A stretch of 29,417 nt of DNA from contig DBWO01000041.1 in assembly GCA_002309055.1 (NCBI GenBank), forward strand, positions 1 through 29,417, given 5' to 3'. A program made the position numbers and the translations under genes. The first letter of the stretch is position 1; each line of letters starts with the position of its first letter. This stretch comes from Ruminococcaceae bacterium UBA1236. Its GTDB lineage: Bacteria; Bacillota; Clostridia; Oscillospirales; Acutalibacteraceae. Below the pieces are notes generated by a model. That model did no database searches and had not been told where the DNA came from. It saw nothing but the letters and a program-made list of their open reading frames with translations. Of this stretch, positions 1 to 8,419 are shown piece after piece.

Positions 1-2
1 GC

Positions 3-1076
3 GGTATGCACGAGGACGGCTTCAAGAGAGCGCTCACAAACGCCATCAACAAATACGGCAAAAAGACAAAGCTCATCAAAGAGGGCGGCGTGAGCGGTGA
101 GGACGTGCAGGAAGGCCTCGCGTGCGTTATCTCCGTTAAGCTCACAAACGCTCAGTTTGAAGGCCAGACGAAAGCAAAACTCGGCAACCCCGAGGTAAGG
201 ACTCTTGTCAATTCCATCGTTTCCGAAGGTCTTGAGCAGTATTTTGACGACAATCCGCAGGTAGCGAGAATCATCCTTGAGAAATCTCTCAACGCCAACA
301 GAGCGAGAGAGGCGGCGAGGAAGGCGAGAGAGACCGTGCGCCGCAAAAACGGCCTTGAGAGCGGTCAGATGCCCGACAAGCTCCTTGACTGCAACGAGAG
401 AGACCCGTCTCTGTGCGAGATATACATCGTTGAGGGCGACTCCGCCGCGGGCTCCGCGAGCCAGGGAAGAGACTCCCGCTTCCAGGCGATACTTCCCATG
501 TGGGGCAAGATGCTCAACGTTGAGAAGGCGCGCCTTGACAAGGTTTACGGCAACGACAAGCTCAGCCCCCTCATCGTTGCTTTCGGCTGCGGTATCGGCG
601 ACGATTTCAATATCGAAAAGCTCCGCTATCACAAAATAGTAATCATGTCCGATGCCGATGTGGACGGCGCGCACATCCGCACGCTTCTCCTCACATTCTT
701 CTTCAGATATATGAGACCGCTTATTGAGAACGGCTACGTTTATTCTGCCGTGCCCCCGCTTTACAAGCTCACAAGGGGCAAAACGCAGAGAGTTGCCTAC
801 TCGGATGACGAGAGAGACAGAGTCTCCGCCGAGATGAGAGGCGACAAGGCGGATGCCAAGGTTGATATCAGCCGCTTCAAAGGTCTCGGTGAAATGGACG
901 CTCACGAGCTCTGGGAAACCACTATGGACCCCGAGAAGCGCACGCTGAGAAGAATCACCCTTTCGGACGCCATGGCGGCGGACGAAGTGTTCACCCTGCT
1001 CATGGGCGAAGAGGTTGACCCGCGCCGCGAGTGGATTGAAGACAACGCGAAATACGTTCTTAATCTTGACATATAA
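3..1076 (+). CDS. gyrB: DNA gyrase subunit B, 5'-truncated by window edge
   Basis: This is the C-terminal portion (about 357 codons) of the ATPase subunit of DNA gyrase, which with GyrA introduces negative supercoils. The reading frame is already open at base 3, so the ATG at 6 is internal and the true start lies outside the window. Visible are the end of the transducer domain, the TOPRIM acidic motif (EGDSA near residue 143 of the visible part), the metal-binding DADVDGAHI motif, and the gyrase-type tail ending in the usual RREWIEDNAKYV-like sequence. The TOPRIM motif reads EGDSAAGSA rather than the more common EGDSAGGSA, and is followed by a MWGKMLNVEK block that I associate with Ruminococcaceae-type GyrB. 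GyrA follows after 12 bp with an AAGGAGGT ribosome binding site, so the two are co-transcribed. ParE is the alternative, but the GyrA partner argues for GyrB. Confidence 0.97.
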   Translation, partial: GMHEDGFKRALTNAINKYGKKTKLIKEGGVSGEDVQEGLACVISVKLTNAQFEGQTKAKLGNPEVRTLVNSIVSEGLEQYFDDNPQVARIILEKSLNANRAREAARKARETVRRKNGLESGQMPDKLLDCNERDPSLCEIYIVEGDSAAGSASQGRDSRFQAILPMWGKMLNVEKARLDKVYGNDKLSPLIVAFGCGIGDDFNIEKLRYHKIVIMSDADVDGAHIRTLLLTFFFRYMRPLIENGYVYSAVPPLYKLTRGKTQRVAYSDDERDRVSAEMRGDKADAKVDISRFKGLGEMDAHELWETTMDPEKRTLRRITLSDAMAADEVFTLLMGEEVDPRREWIEDNAKYVLNLDI

Positions 1077-1088
1077 GGAGGTGGCATT

Positions 1089-3659
1089 ATGGCTCATAAC
1101 AGAGATTACAAACCCGAAGATATACTGTTTCCGAATCAGGTCATAACCACCTCGGATATAGTGGCGGAAATGAAGGCCGCTATGCTCGACTACGGCATGT
1201 CCGTTATCGTTGACAGAGCTCTTCCCGATGTAAGAGACGGTCTTAAGCCCGTTCACCGCAGAATTCTTTACACGCTTTATGAGGATAACCTCACGGCAGA
1301 CAAGCCGTTCAAAAAATCGGCAACCTGCGTAGGCGACGTGCTCGGTAAATATCACCCCCACGGCGACACCTCCGTATATGACGCGATGGTCCGCCTCGCG
1401 CAGGATTTCTCAATGAGATATATGCTCGTTGAGGGTCACGGCAACTTCGGCTCCGTGGACGGCGACCCCCCTGCGGCTTACAGATACACAGAGGCGCGTC
1501 TGAGCAAAATCAGCAACAGGATGCTCGAGGATATCGACAAGGACACCGTTGACTGGGTGCCGAACTTCGACGAGAGCTGCAAGGAGCCCAAGGTGCTCCC
1601 CTCAAGGTTCCCCAATCTGCTTGTAAACGGCTCAACGGGCATCGCGGTCGGTATGACCACAAACATCCCGCCCCATAACCTGAGCGAAGTTATAGACGCC
1701 TGCGTGTGCGTTCTCGATAACGGCGACGCAACGCTCGAGGACCTTATGCATCACATAACCGGCCCCGACTTCCCCACAAAGGGAATTATCATGGGCAGGA
1801 GCGGCATACGCCAGGCATATGAAACGGGCAGAGGCAAGGTTGTTATCAGAGCCCGCACCGAGTTTGAGGAATACGGCAGAGAAAACCGCACGCGCATTAT
1901 CGTGTCGGAGCTTCCCTACACGGTCAAAAAGCGCGCGCTCATCAAAAAGATTGCCGACCAGGTCAGAGACAAGCGCCTTGAAGGCATATCCGACCTTCGC
2001 GATGAGAGCGACAGAAACGGCATGCGTATCGTCATCGAGCTCAAGCGCGACGCGAACGCCCAGGTTGTGCTCAACCGTCTTTACAGCCAGACGGAGCTTC
2101 AGATAACCTTCGGCATCATTATGCGCGCCCTGGTTGACGACCAGAAGCAGCCGAAAATTCTTTCGCTTCGCGAATATATAGACGAATACCTCGCTTTCCA
2201 GAAGCAGGTTATAAGGCGCAGAACACAGTTTGACCTTAACAAAGCTCTTGAAAGAGCTCACCTGCTCGAAGGTCTTATCATCGCGCAGGACAATATTGAC
2301 GAAGTTATCAGCATAATCCGCAACAGCTACGACAACGCCAAAGAACGCCTGATGGAGCGCTTCGGGCTTGACGATGTTCAGGCGCAGGCAATCCTTGATA
2401 TGCGTCTTAAAGCCCTTCAGGGCCTTGACAGAGAAAAGCTCACGGATGAATACAAGGCACTCGAGGAAAAGATTGCCTATTACCGTCAGCTTCTCGGCGA
2501 CGAAAGCATCCTCGTGGGCGTGCTCAAGGAAGAGCTGCTCGCGATAAAAGCCAAATACGGCGATGAGAGAAAAACCGAAATCATCAACGCCACCGGCAAT
2601 GTTGAGGATGAAGACCTTATCCCGATGCACGACTGCGTGCTCGCTCTCACCGATATGGGCTATATCAAGCGCACGGATGTTGCCGAATACAGGCAGCAGT
2701 CCAGAGGCGGCAAGGGCGTAAAAGGCATCAAGCAGAGAGAGGAAGACAGCGTGAAATCACTCTTCACCTGCTCCACTCACGACTATATTATGCTCTTCAC
2801 AAATCACGGCAGAGTTTACCGCATCAAGGGCTACGAGATTCCCGAAACCTCGAGAACCTCGAAGGGCACAAATGTTGTGAACGTTATCCCCGTGAGCCCC
2901 GACGAAAAGGTCACCGCGATGATTAAGGTGCCCGATTTCGGTCAGGAGGAGGCATACCTCGCAATGGTCACCAGGAAGGGCGTTATCAAGCGCACCGACC
3001 TTGACGCATACAAAAATATCCGCAAGAACGGCATAATCGCCATTAACCTCGACGACGATGACGAACTCGGATGGGTGCGCCTGACAAACGGCAGCAATCT
3101 CATCATCATCGCCACGAGAAACGGCAAGTGCGTCACATTCAAAGAGGATCAGGCAAGGCTCATCGGCAGAACGGCGAGAGGCGTGAGAGCCATCCGCCTT
3201 ATCGGCGATGATGAGGTTGTGGGCTCCGACATTATCGAGGACGGCGGCTATGTGCTCACCGTTTCCGAAACGGGTCTGGGCAGGCTCGCGGCTTCATCCG
3301 AATATCCCGTTCACTCAAGAGCCGGTATGGGTCAGATTAACTTCAAGTGCGACAAGTACGGCGCGGTTGTCAGCGTTCAGAGCGTTGACACCGAAAACGA
3401 CCTTATCATTATCACGGCAAGCGGCATGATGGTGAGAATACCCATCGGCAGCATCGCCCCGCATTCGAGAACCTCGAAGGGCGTTAAGATAATGAATCTT
3501 GCGGAGGGCGACAAGATTATTTCCGCTGTCGCGGTCGCAAGAGCGGAAGAAGAGCCCGAATATGACGAAGAAACAGACGCCGCAGGCGAAGGCGCAGAAG
3601 AAACAGCCGAAGCCGCAGAAGCTGCGGAAGCGGCGCAGGAAGAACAGCCCGAAGAATAA
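1089..3659 (+). CDS. gyrA: DNA gyrase subunit A
   Basis: This 856-aa protein is the DNA breakage-reunion subunit of gyrase. The catalytic tyrosine is Y133 in AAYRYTEARLSK. The quinolone-resistance region reads HPHGDTSVYD (residues 89-98), with T94 at the E. coli Ser83 position and D98 at the Asp87 position. The DNA-wrapping C-terminal beta-pinwheel starts around residue 500 and contains the gyrase-specific box QSRGGKG, which separates it from ParC. The final 35 or so residues are an Ala/Glu-rich acidic tail; acidic tails of this kind modulate wrapping in E. coli gyrase. Length fits the family. The ATG at 1089 is preceded by AAGGAGGT at good spacing. It follows gyrB directly and is followed by mgsA after 27 bp. 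Confidence 0.98.
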   Translation: MAHNRDYKPEDILFPNQVITTSDIVAEMKAAMLDYGMSVIVDRALPDVRDGLKPVHRRILYTLYEDNLTADKPFKKSATCVGDVLGKYHPHGDTSVYDAMVRLAQDFSMRYMLVEGHGNFGSVDGDPPAAYRYTEARLSKISNRMLEDIDKDTVDWVPNFDESCKEPKVLPSRFPNLLVNGSTGIAVGMTTNIPPHNLSEVIDACVCVLDNGDATLEDLMHHITGPDFPTKGIIMGRSGIRQAYETGRGKVVIRARTEFEEYGRENRTRIIVSELPYTVKKRALIKKIADQVRDKRLEGISDLRDESDRNGMRIVIELKRDANAQVVLNRLYSQTELQITFGIIMRALVDDQKQPKILSLREYIDEYLAFQKQVIRRRTQFDLNKALERAHLLEGLIIAQDNIDEVISIIRNSYDNAKERLMERFGLDDVQAQAILDMRLKALQGLDREKLTDEYKALEEKIAYYRQLLGDESILVGVLKEELLAIKAKYGDERKTEIINATGNVEDEDLIPMHDCVLALTDMGYIKRTDVAEYRQQSRGGKGVKGIKQREEDSVKSLFTCSTHDYIMLFTNHGRVYRIKGYEIPETSRTSKGTNVVNVIPVSPDEKVTAMIKVPDFGQEEAYLAMVTRKGVIKRTDLDAYKNIRKNGIIAINLDDDDELGWVRLTNGSNLIIIATRNGKCVTFKEDQARLIGRTARGVRAIRLIGDDEVVGSDIIEDGGYVLTVSETGLGRLAASSEYPVHSRAGMGQINFKCDKYGAVVSVQSVDTENDLIIITASGMMVRIPIGSIAPHSRTSKGVKIMNLAEGDKIISAVAVARAEEEPEYDEETDAAGEGAEETAEAAEAAEAAQEEQPEE

Positions 3660-3686
3660 TCAACAACTGTCAAAGGAGGCAACAGG

Positions 3687-4094
3687 ATGAATATAGCTCT
3701 TATAGCCGATGATGCAAAAAAAGAACTTATGGTTCAGTTCTGTATCGCATACTGCGGTATTCTGAGCCGCCACAACCTCTTTGCAACGGGCACCACAGGT
3801 AAGCTTGTTGCGGAGGCGACAGGCCTTGAAATCAACAGATTTCTCAGCGGCTCCCAGGGCGGGGACCAGCAGATAGTCTCACTGATTCAGTGCAACGAGA
3901 TTGACCTGCTCCTTCTCTTCAGGGATCCTCTGAAAGAAAAATCCCACGAGCACAGCGAAGTCACTCTGCTGCGTCTCTGCGATGTTCACAACATCCCCGT
4001 TGCGACCAACATCGCGACAGGCGAAGCGATTATCCACTCGCTCGAGAGAGGCGACCTTGACTGGCGCGACATAGTCAACCCCAAAAATTCCTGA
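3687..4094 (+). CDS. mgsA: methylglyoxal synthase, with atypical active-site residues
   Basis: This 135-aa protein belongs to the methylglyoxal synthase family, cytosolic enzymes that convert dihydroxyacetone phosphate to methylglyoxal and phosphate as a bypass of lower glycolysis. Family motifs are clear: ATGTTG (33-38), SGSQGGDQQ with catalytic Asp60 (E. coli D71), FRDPL (78-82), His87 (E. coli H98), and NIPVATN near residue 107. An ungapped alignment by eye with the remembered E. coli and B. subtilis sequences puts Asp8 where His19 is expected and Ser90 where Asp101 is expected, so two active-site positions differ. The ribosome binding site is AAAGGAGG before the ATG at 3687. It sits between gyrA and hisS, an unrelated context that suggests simple co-transcription. 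Family assignment is firm; catalytic competence is open. Confidence 0.92.
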   Translation: MNIALIADDAKKELMVQFCIAYCGILSRHNLFATGTTGKLVAEATGLEINRFLSGSQGGDQQIVSLIQCNEIDLLLLFRDPLKEKSHEHSEVTLLRLCDVHNIPVATNIATGEAIIHSLERGDLDWRDIVNPKNS

Positions 4095-4115
4095 TGAAAT
4101 CAAGAGGATAAAACA

Positions 4116-5453
4116 ATGGCACTCATAACCAAAGCTGTCAAGGGCACTCAGGATATGCTCCCGGAGGAAACCGGTAAGCAGAGGTTCCTTGAAAACACGC
4201 TTTTTGACATAGCCGAATCCTTCGGCTTCAAAGAAGTGCGCACACCCGTTTTTGAGCACACAGAGCTTTTTCAGAGAGGCGTGGGCGAAACGACGGACGT
4301 TGTGCAGAAAGAGATGTACACATTTGACGACAAGGGCGGGCGTTCAATCACCTTAAGGCCCGAAGGCACCGCAGGCGCTGTCAGGGCGTTCCTTGAGCAC
4401 GGCATGTTTAACGATGCTCTGCCCAAAAAGCTCTGCTACCTGCTCAACTGCTACAGGTACGAAAAGCCGCAGGCGGGCAGATGGAGAGAATTCCAGCAGT
4501 TCGGCGTTGAGATGTTCGGCACTGCCTCCCCCGCGGCGGACGCAGAGGTTATCTCCCTTGCCGATCAGATTATCAATTTCCTCGGCATAAAGGAAATTGA
4601 GCTTCAGATCAACTCAATCGGCTGCCCCGAATGCAGGAAGAAATATCACGAGGCGCTCAAAGAATATTTTGAGGGGCGCAAGGGCGAGCTCTGCGGCACC
4701 TGCCTTGAGAGGCTCGACAAAAACCCCATGCGTATTCTTGACTGCAAGAGCCCCGTGTGCAAAGAAATCTCCGCCTCGTCCCCGCTTATAATCGACTATT
4801 TGTGCGATGAGTGCAGAGAGCACTTTGAGGCGGTCAAAACATATCTTGACAATATGGGCATTCTCTATACTGTCAATCCCCGCATCGTGCGCGGCCTCGA
4901 TTACTACACACGCACCGTTTTCGAGTTTGTTTCCACCGCGATCGGCTCACAGGGCACGGTCTGCGGCGGCGGCAGATACGACGGGCTTGTTGAGGAGCTC
5001 GGCGGCCCCAAAACCCCGGCTCTCGGCTTCGGTATGGGCACGGGCCGTCTCAGAATGGTGATGGAGGAGCAGGGCATCGATCTGCCCGGCGACACGGACT
5101 GCGACATTTACATCGCCCCGATGGACCTTGAAGCGTCTTACAGGGCAATGGCGATAGTTTCCGACCTTCGAAGCGGCGGCATTTCCGCGCAGACGGATGT
5201 TGCCGGAAGGTCACTGAAAGCACAGATGAAATACGCCGACAAAATCGGCGCGAGATACACCGCGGTGCTCGGCAGCAACGAGCTCGCTGAAAACAGCGTC
5301 AAGGTCAAGAATATGGCAACCGGCGAAACAACCGCCCTTTCCCTTGAAGACTTTGACGAACATTTCCTGCGCCTTACAGTCAATGACGCGGCTTCGAACA
5401 TAGGCGTTGACGAAGGCGAAATACCGAATATTTCCGATATTTTCGGATTCTGA
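4116..5453 (+). CDS. hisS: histidyl-tRNA synthetase
   Basis: This 445-aa class II synthetase attaches histidine to tRNA-His. It shows RPEGTAG (81-87), the HisRS motif RYEKPQAGRWREFQQFGVE (114-132, motif 2 region), the histidine-binding VRGLDYYTRTVFE (258-270), GGGRYDGLVEELGG, and motif 3 GFGMGTGRL (304-312). A C-terminal anticodon-binding domain starts near residue 327. Motif 3 has Gly310 in place of the usual Glu of the ERL triplet, while Arg311 is kept. The insertion domain carries four cysteine pairs (170/173, 193/196, 210/215, 230/233) that could bind zinc, as I recall for other clostridial HisRS. The start is preceded by AGAGG. It lies 21 bp after mgsA and 16 bp before aspS. HisZ is unlikely, as all HisRS-specific motifs are present. 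Confidence 0.97.
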   Translation: MALITKAVKGTQDMLPEETGKQRFLENTLFDIAESFGFKEVRTPVFEHTELFQRGVGETTDVVQKEMYTFDDKGGRSITLRPEGTAGAVRAFLEHGMFNDALPKKLCYLLNCYRYEKPQAGRWREFQQFGVEMFGTASPAADAEVISLADQIINFLGIKEIELQINSIGCPECRKKYHEALKEYFEGRKGELCGTCLERLDKNPMRILDCKSPVCKEISASSPLIIDYLCDECREHFEAVKTYLDNMGILYTVNPRIVRGLDYYTRTVFEFVSTAIGSQGTVCGGGRYDGLVEELGGPKTPALGFGMGTGRLRMVMEEQGIDLPGDTDCDIYIAPMDLEASYRAMAIVSDLRSGGISAQTDVAGRSLKAQMKYADKIGARYTAVLGSNELAENSVKVKNMATGETTALSLEDFDEHFLRLTVNDAASNIGVDEGEIPNISDIFGF

Positions 5454-5469
5454 AAGGAAGCATAACCAC

Positions 5470-7263
5470 ATGGAATCAATCACAGGGCTCAAAAGGACCC
5501 ATTACTGCGGCGACCTGAGACTTTCGGATGAGGGCGCTGTTGTCACCGTAACGGGATGGGTACAGAGGCAGAGAGACCTCGGCTCTCTCATATTCATCGA
5601 CCTTCGCGACAGAACCGGCATTGTGCAGCTCGCTTTTGACGAAACAACCGGCAAAGAGATATTTGACAAGGCCTTCGCCATAAGGAGCGAATACGTGCTC
5701 GCGGCGACGGGTAAGGTCAGAGAGCGCTCAAACAAAAATCCCGAAATTCCCACGGGCGACATTGAAATTGAGGTTACGGACCTTCGCATTCTGTCAAAGA
5801 GCGAAACTCCGCCGTTTGAGATTGCCGAAAACAGCCAGACAGCCGAGCTCACGCGCCTTAAATACAGATATCTTGACCTGAGAAGGCCCGACCTTCAGCG
5901 CAACATCCTTATGCGCCACAAGATAACCAAAATCACGCGCGATTACTTTGACGAAAACGGCTTTATTGAGATAGAAACCCCCATTCTCATCAAATCAACT
6001 CCCGAGGGAGCCAGAGACTATCTTGTGCCCTCAAGAGTGCACAAGGGCAAATTCTACGCCCTTCCGCAGTCCCCTCAGCTTTACAAACAGCTTTCGATGG
6101 TCGCGGGCTTTGACAGATATATGCAGATTGCCCGCTGCTTCCGCGATGAGGATTTAAGAGCGGACAGACAGCCCGAATTCACGCAGATTGACTTTGAAAT
6201 GTCCTTTGTCGATATGGAGGATGTGCTTTCAATCGGCGAGGGCTACATTCAGAGAGTTTTCAAAGACGCTCTGGGCATTGATATTCCCCTTCCCCTGCCC
6301 CGCCTCACTTACAAAGAGGCGATGGAGCGCTACGGCAGCGACAAGCCCGACACCCGCTACGGCCTTGAAATCACAGACCTTTCCGATGTTGTGAAGGATT
6401 GCGGCTTCGGCGTTTTCACCTCCGCAATCGAGGGCGGCGGCTCAGTAAGATGCATTACGGCAAAGAATGCCTATTCAGTGCTCACCCGTAAGGAAGTTGA
6501 CAAGCTCACCCTTGACGCGAAGGGCATCGGAGCCAAAGGCCTCGCTTATGTAAGAATCGCCGAGGACGGCACTTACAACGCCTCATTCTCCAAATTTATG
6601 ACCGAGGATGAGATGAAAGCGATATTTGAGAAGGCCGGCGCGGAAAACGGAGACGTAATTCTTATCGTAGGTGACACAAAAAATTCACTTGTTCTCTCTG
6701 TTTTAGGTGCACTTCGCCAAATCGTTGCCAAGAGGCTTGACATTATAGATAAAGATAAATATAATCTCCTTTGGATAATCGAATTCCCGTTCTTTGACTG
6801 GGACGAGGACACACAGCAGTTTGTGGCGATGCACCATCCGTTTACCGCTCCCCTCGACGAATGCCTTGATTACCTTGAGACAGACAAGGCAAAGGTCAGA
6901 GCGAAAGCATACGATATGGTGCTGAACGGCATAGAGCTTTCATCGGGCTCAATCAGAATTACCGACCCTGTGCTTCAGGGCAGGATTTTCACACTGCTCG
7001 GTCTGAGTGACGAAGAGGCACACGAGAAATTCGGCTATCTGCTTGACGCTTTCAAATACGGCGCGCCGCCCCACGGCGGTATGGGCATAGGGCTTGACCG
7101 CCTTATTATGCAGATGCTCGGCTGTGAATCACTCAGAGATGTTATAGCATATCCCAAGGTTCAGAACGCGAGCGAGCCTATGACGGACTGCCCCGCCGCA
7201 GTCGACTCACTTCAGCTCACCGATCTGGGCATTGAGTGCGTCGCCCCGGAGGAAAGCGAATAA
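5470..7263 (+). CDS. aspS: aspartyl-tRNA synthetase (bacterial type)
   Basis: This class II synthetase charges tRNA-Asp. The frame stays open upstream to 5407 inside hisS, but I start it at the ATG at 5470. This gives the expected MESITGLKRTHYCGDLRL N-terminus, has AAGGAAG upstream, and leaves 597 aa, normal for bacterial AspRS. The N-terminal OB-fold reads GWVQRQRDLGSLIFIDLRD; the Leu in RDLGS, as I recall, is typical of discriminating rather than Asp/Asn-nondiscriminating enzymes. Motif 2 includes FRDED (224-228). The GAD insertion spans about 290-415. Motif 3 is GGMGIGLDRL near residue 535. The C-terminus (DVIAYPKVQNASEPMTDCP) is typical of the family. It is 16 bp from hisS, so the two synthetases are co-transcribed, and no T-box lies between them. 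Confidence 0.97.
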   Translation: MESITGLKRTHYCGDLRLSDEGAVVTVTGWVQRQRDLGSLIFIDLRDRTGIVQLAFDETTGKEIFDKAFAIRSEYVLAATGKVRERSNKNPEIPTGDIEIEVTDLRILSKSETPPFEIAENSQTAELTRLKYRYLDLRRPDLQRNILMRHKITKITRDYFDENGFIEIETPILIKSTPEGARDYLVPSRVHKGKFYALPQSPQLYKQLSMVAGFDRYMQIARCFRDEDLRADRQPEFTQIDFEMSFVDMEDVLSIGEGYIQRVFKDALGIDIPLPLPRLTYKEAMERYGSDKPDTRYGLEITDLSDVVKDCGFGVFTSAIEGGGSVRCITAKNAYSVLTRKEVDKLTLDAKGIGAKGLAYVRIAEDGTYNASFSKFMTEDEMKAIFEKAGAENGDVILIVGDTKNSLVLSVLGALRQIVAKRLDIIDKDKYNLLWIIEFPFFDWDEDTQQFVAMHHPFTAPLDECLDYLETDKAKVRAKAYDMVLNGIELSSGSIRITDPVLQGRIFTLLGLSDEEAHEKFGYLLDAFKYGAPPHGGMGIGLDRLIMQMLGCESLRDVIAYPKVQNASEPMTDCPAAVDSLQLTDLGIECVAPEESE

Positions 7264-7327
7264 ATAACACAGCAAAATAATTCAGAGAGCGGAAAACCGT
7301 TTTCTCAGAAAGAAGGACATATACAAA

Positions 7328-8407
7328 ATGGCAAGAGTTTACAATTTTTCAGCAGGCCCCTCAATGCTTCCCGAGAGCGTGCTCAACAGAGCCGCCGAGG
7401 AAATGCTTGACTGCAACGGCACCGGTCAGTCCGTGCTTGAAATGAGCCACCGCTCAAAGGCATACGAGCCCATCATTTACGGCGCGCTTGACCTTTTCAG
7501 AGAGGTGCTCAGCGTACCCGACAATTACAAAATCATATTCTGCCAGGGCGGCGCTTCAACCCAGTTTGCGGCTATTCCCCTCAACTTCCTCAACGGAAGC
7601 GGCAAGGCGGATTATGTGCTTTCCGGCCAGTTCTCAACCAAGGCATATAAAGAAGCCACAAAATACGGCGACATAAAGGTGGTTGCCTCCTCAAAGGAGC
7701 AGAATTTCAGCTGCATCCCCGAGCTTGACAAGGCAAACTTCACCCCCGACGCGGATTACTTCTACATCTGCCAGAACAACACCATTTACGGCACCCGTTT
7801 CACCGAGCTTCCCGACACAGGCAATGTTCCCCTCATCGCGGACGTTTCATCCTGCTTCCTCTCGGAGCCCATGGACGTATCAAAATACGGAGTAATCTAC
7901 GGCGGCGCACAGAAGAACGTTGCGCCCGCAGGCCTCACCGTTGTTATTGTGCGTGAAGACCTCCTCGGCAAGGCGAGGGATTACACCCCCACAATGCTTG
8001 ACTACAAAGTGCTTGCGGACAATGACTCAATGTACAACACTCCCCCCTGCTACTCAATCTATATGTGCAAGCTCGTGCTTGAATGGATCAAGAGCATCGG
8101 CGGCCTTGAGGCACTCAAAATCCGCAACGAGAAGAAAGCGGGCATTCTTTACGATTTCCTTGACAGCAGCAAGATGTTCCATAACCCCGTTAACCCCAAG
8201 GACCGCTCAATGATGAATGTTACCTTCGTAACCGAGAGCGACGAGCTCAACGCGAAATTCGTCAAAGAGGCGGCCGAAGCGGGCTTCGTTAACCTCAAGG
8301 GTCACCGCTCAGTCGGCGGCATGAGAGCGAGCATCTACAACGCGATGCCAATAGAAGGCGTTGAAAAGCTTGTTGCCTTTATGTCCGACTTTGAGAAGAA
8401 CAACTGA
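7328..8407 (+). CDS. serC: phosphoserine aminotransferase
   Basis: This 359-aa PLP enzyme converts 3-phosphohydroxypyruvate and glutamate to phosphoserine, the second step of serine synthesis; family members may also serve in PLP synthesis. It shows the N-terminal YNFSAGPSMLPE, LEMSHRSKAYE (38-47), CQGGAS (72-77), ADVSSCFLSEP (171-181), and the PLP lysine K196 in GGAQKNVAPAG. Length is normal for SerC. The ATG has GAAGGA upstream. The 64-bp gap to aspS contains no convincing terminator or promoter, so transcription from the gyr-aspS block may continue. SerA follows after 12 bp, giving two steps of the pathway in adjacent genes. A phosphoserine phosphatase is not in the window. Confidence 0.97.
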   Translation: MARVYNFSAGPSMLPESVLNRAAEEMLDCNGTGQSVLEMSHRSKAYEPIIYGALDLFREVLSVPDNYKIIFCQGGASTQFAAIPLNFLNGSGKADYVLSGQFSTKAYKEATKYGDIKVVASSKEQNFSCIPELDKANFTPDADYFYICQNNTIYGTRFTELPDTGNVPLIADVSSCFLSEPMDVSKYGVIYGGAQKNVAPAGLTVVIVREDLLGKARDYTPTMLDYKVLADNDSMYNTPPCYSIYMCKLVLEWIKSIGGLEALKIRNEKKAGILYDFLDSSKMFHNPVNPKDRSMMNVTFVTESDELNAKFVKEAAEAGFVNLKGHRSVGGMRASIYNAMPIEGVEKLVAFMSDFEKNN

Positions 8408-8419
8408 GGAGGATAACAG

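Noticed and set aside
1632..2630. 332-aa open frame on the - strand inside gyrA
   Set aside because: It is antisense to a clearly coding, full-length gyrA, with no ribosome binding site or recognisable domain; it arises from codon bias.
5407..5469. 21-codon N-terminal extension of aspS overlapping hisS
   Set aside because: It adds residues absent from AspRS and lacks a ribosome binding site; the ATG at 5470 has one and gives the normal N-terminus.
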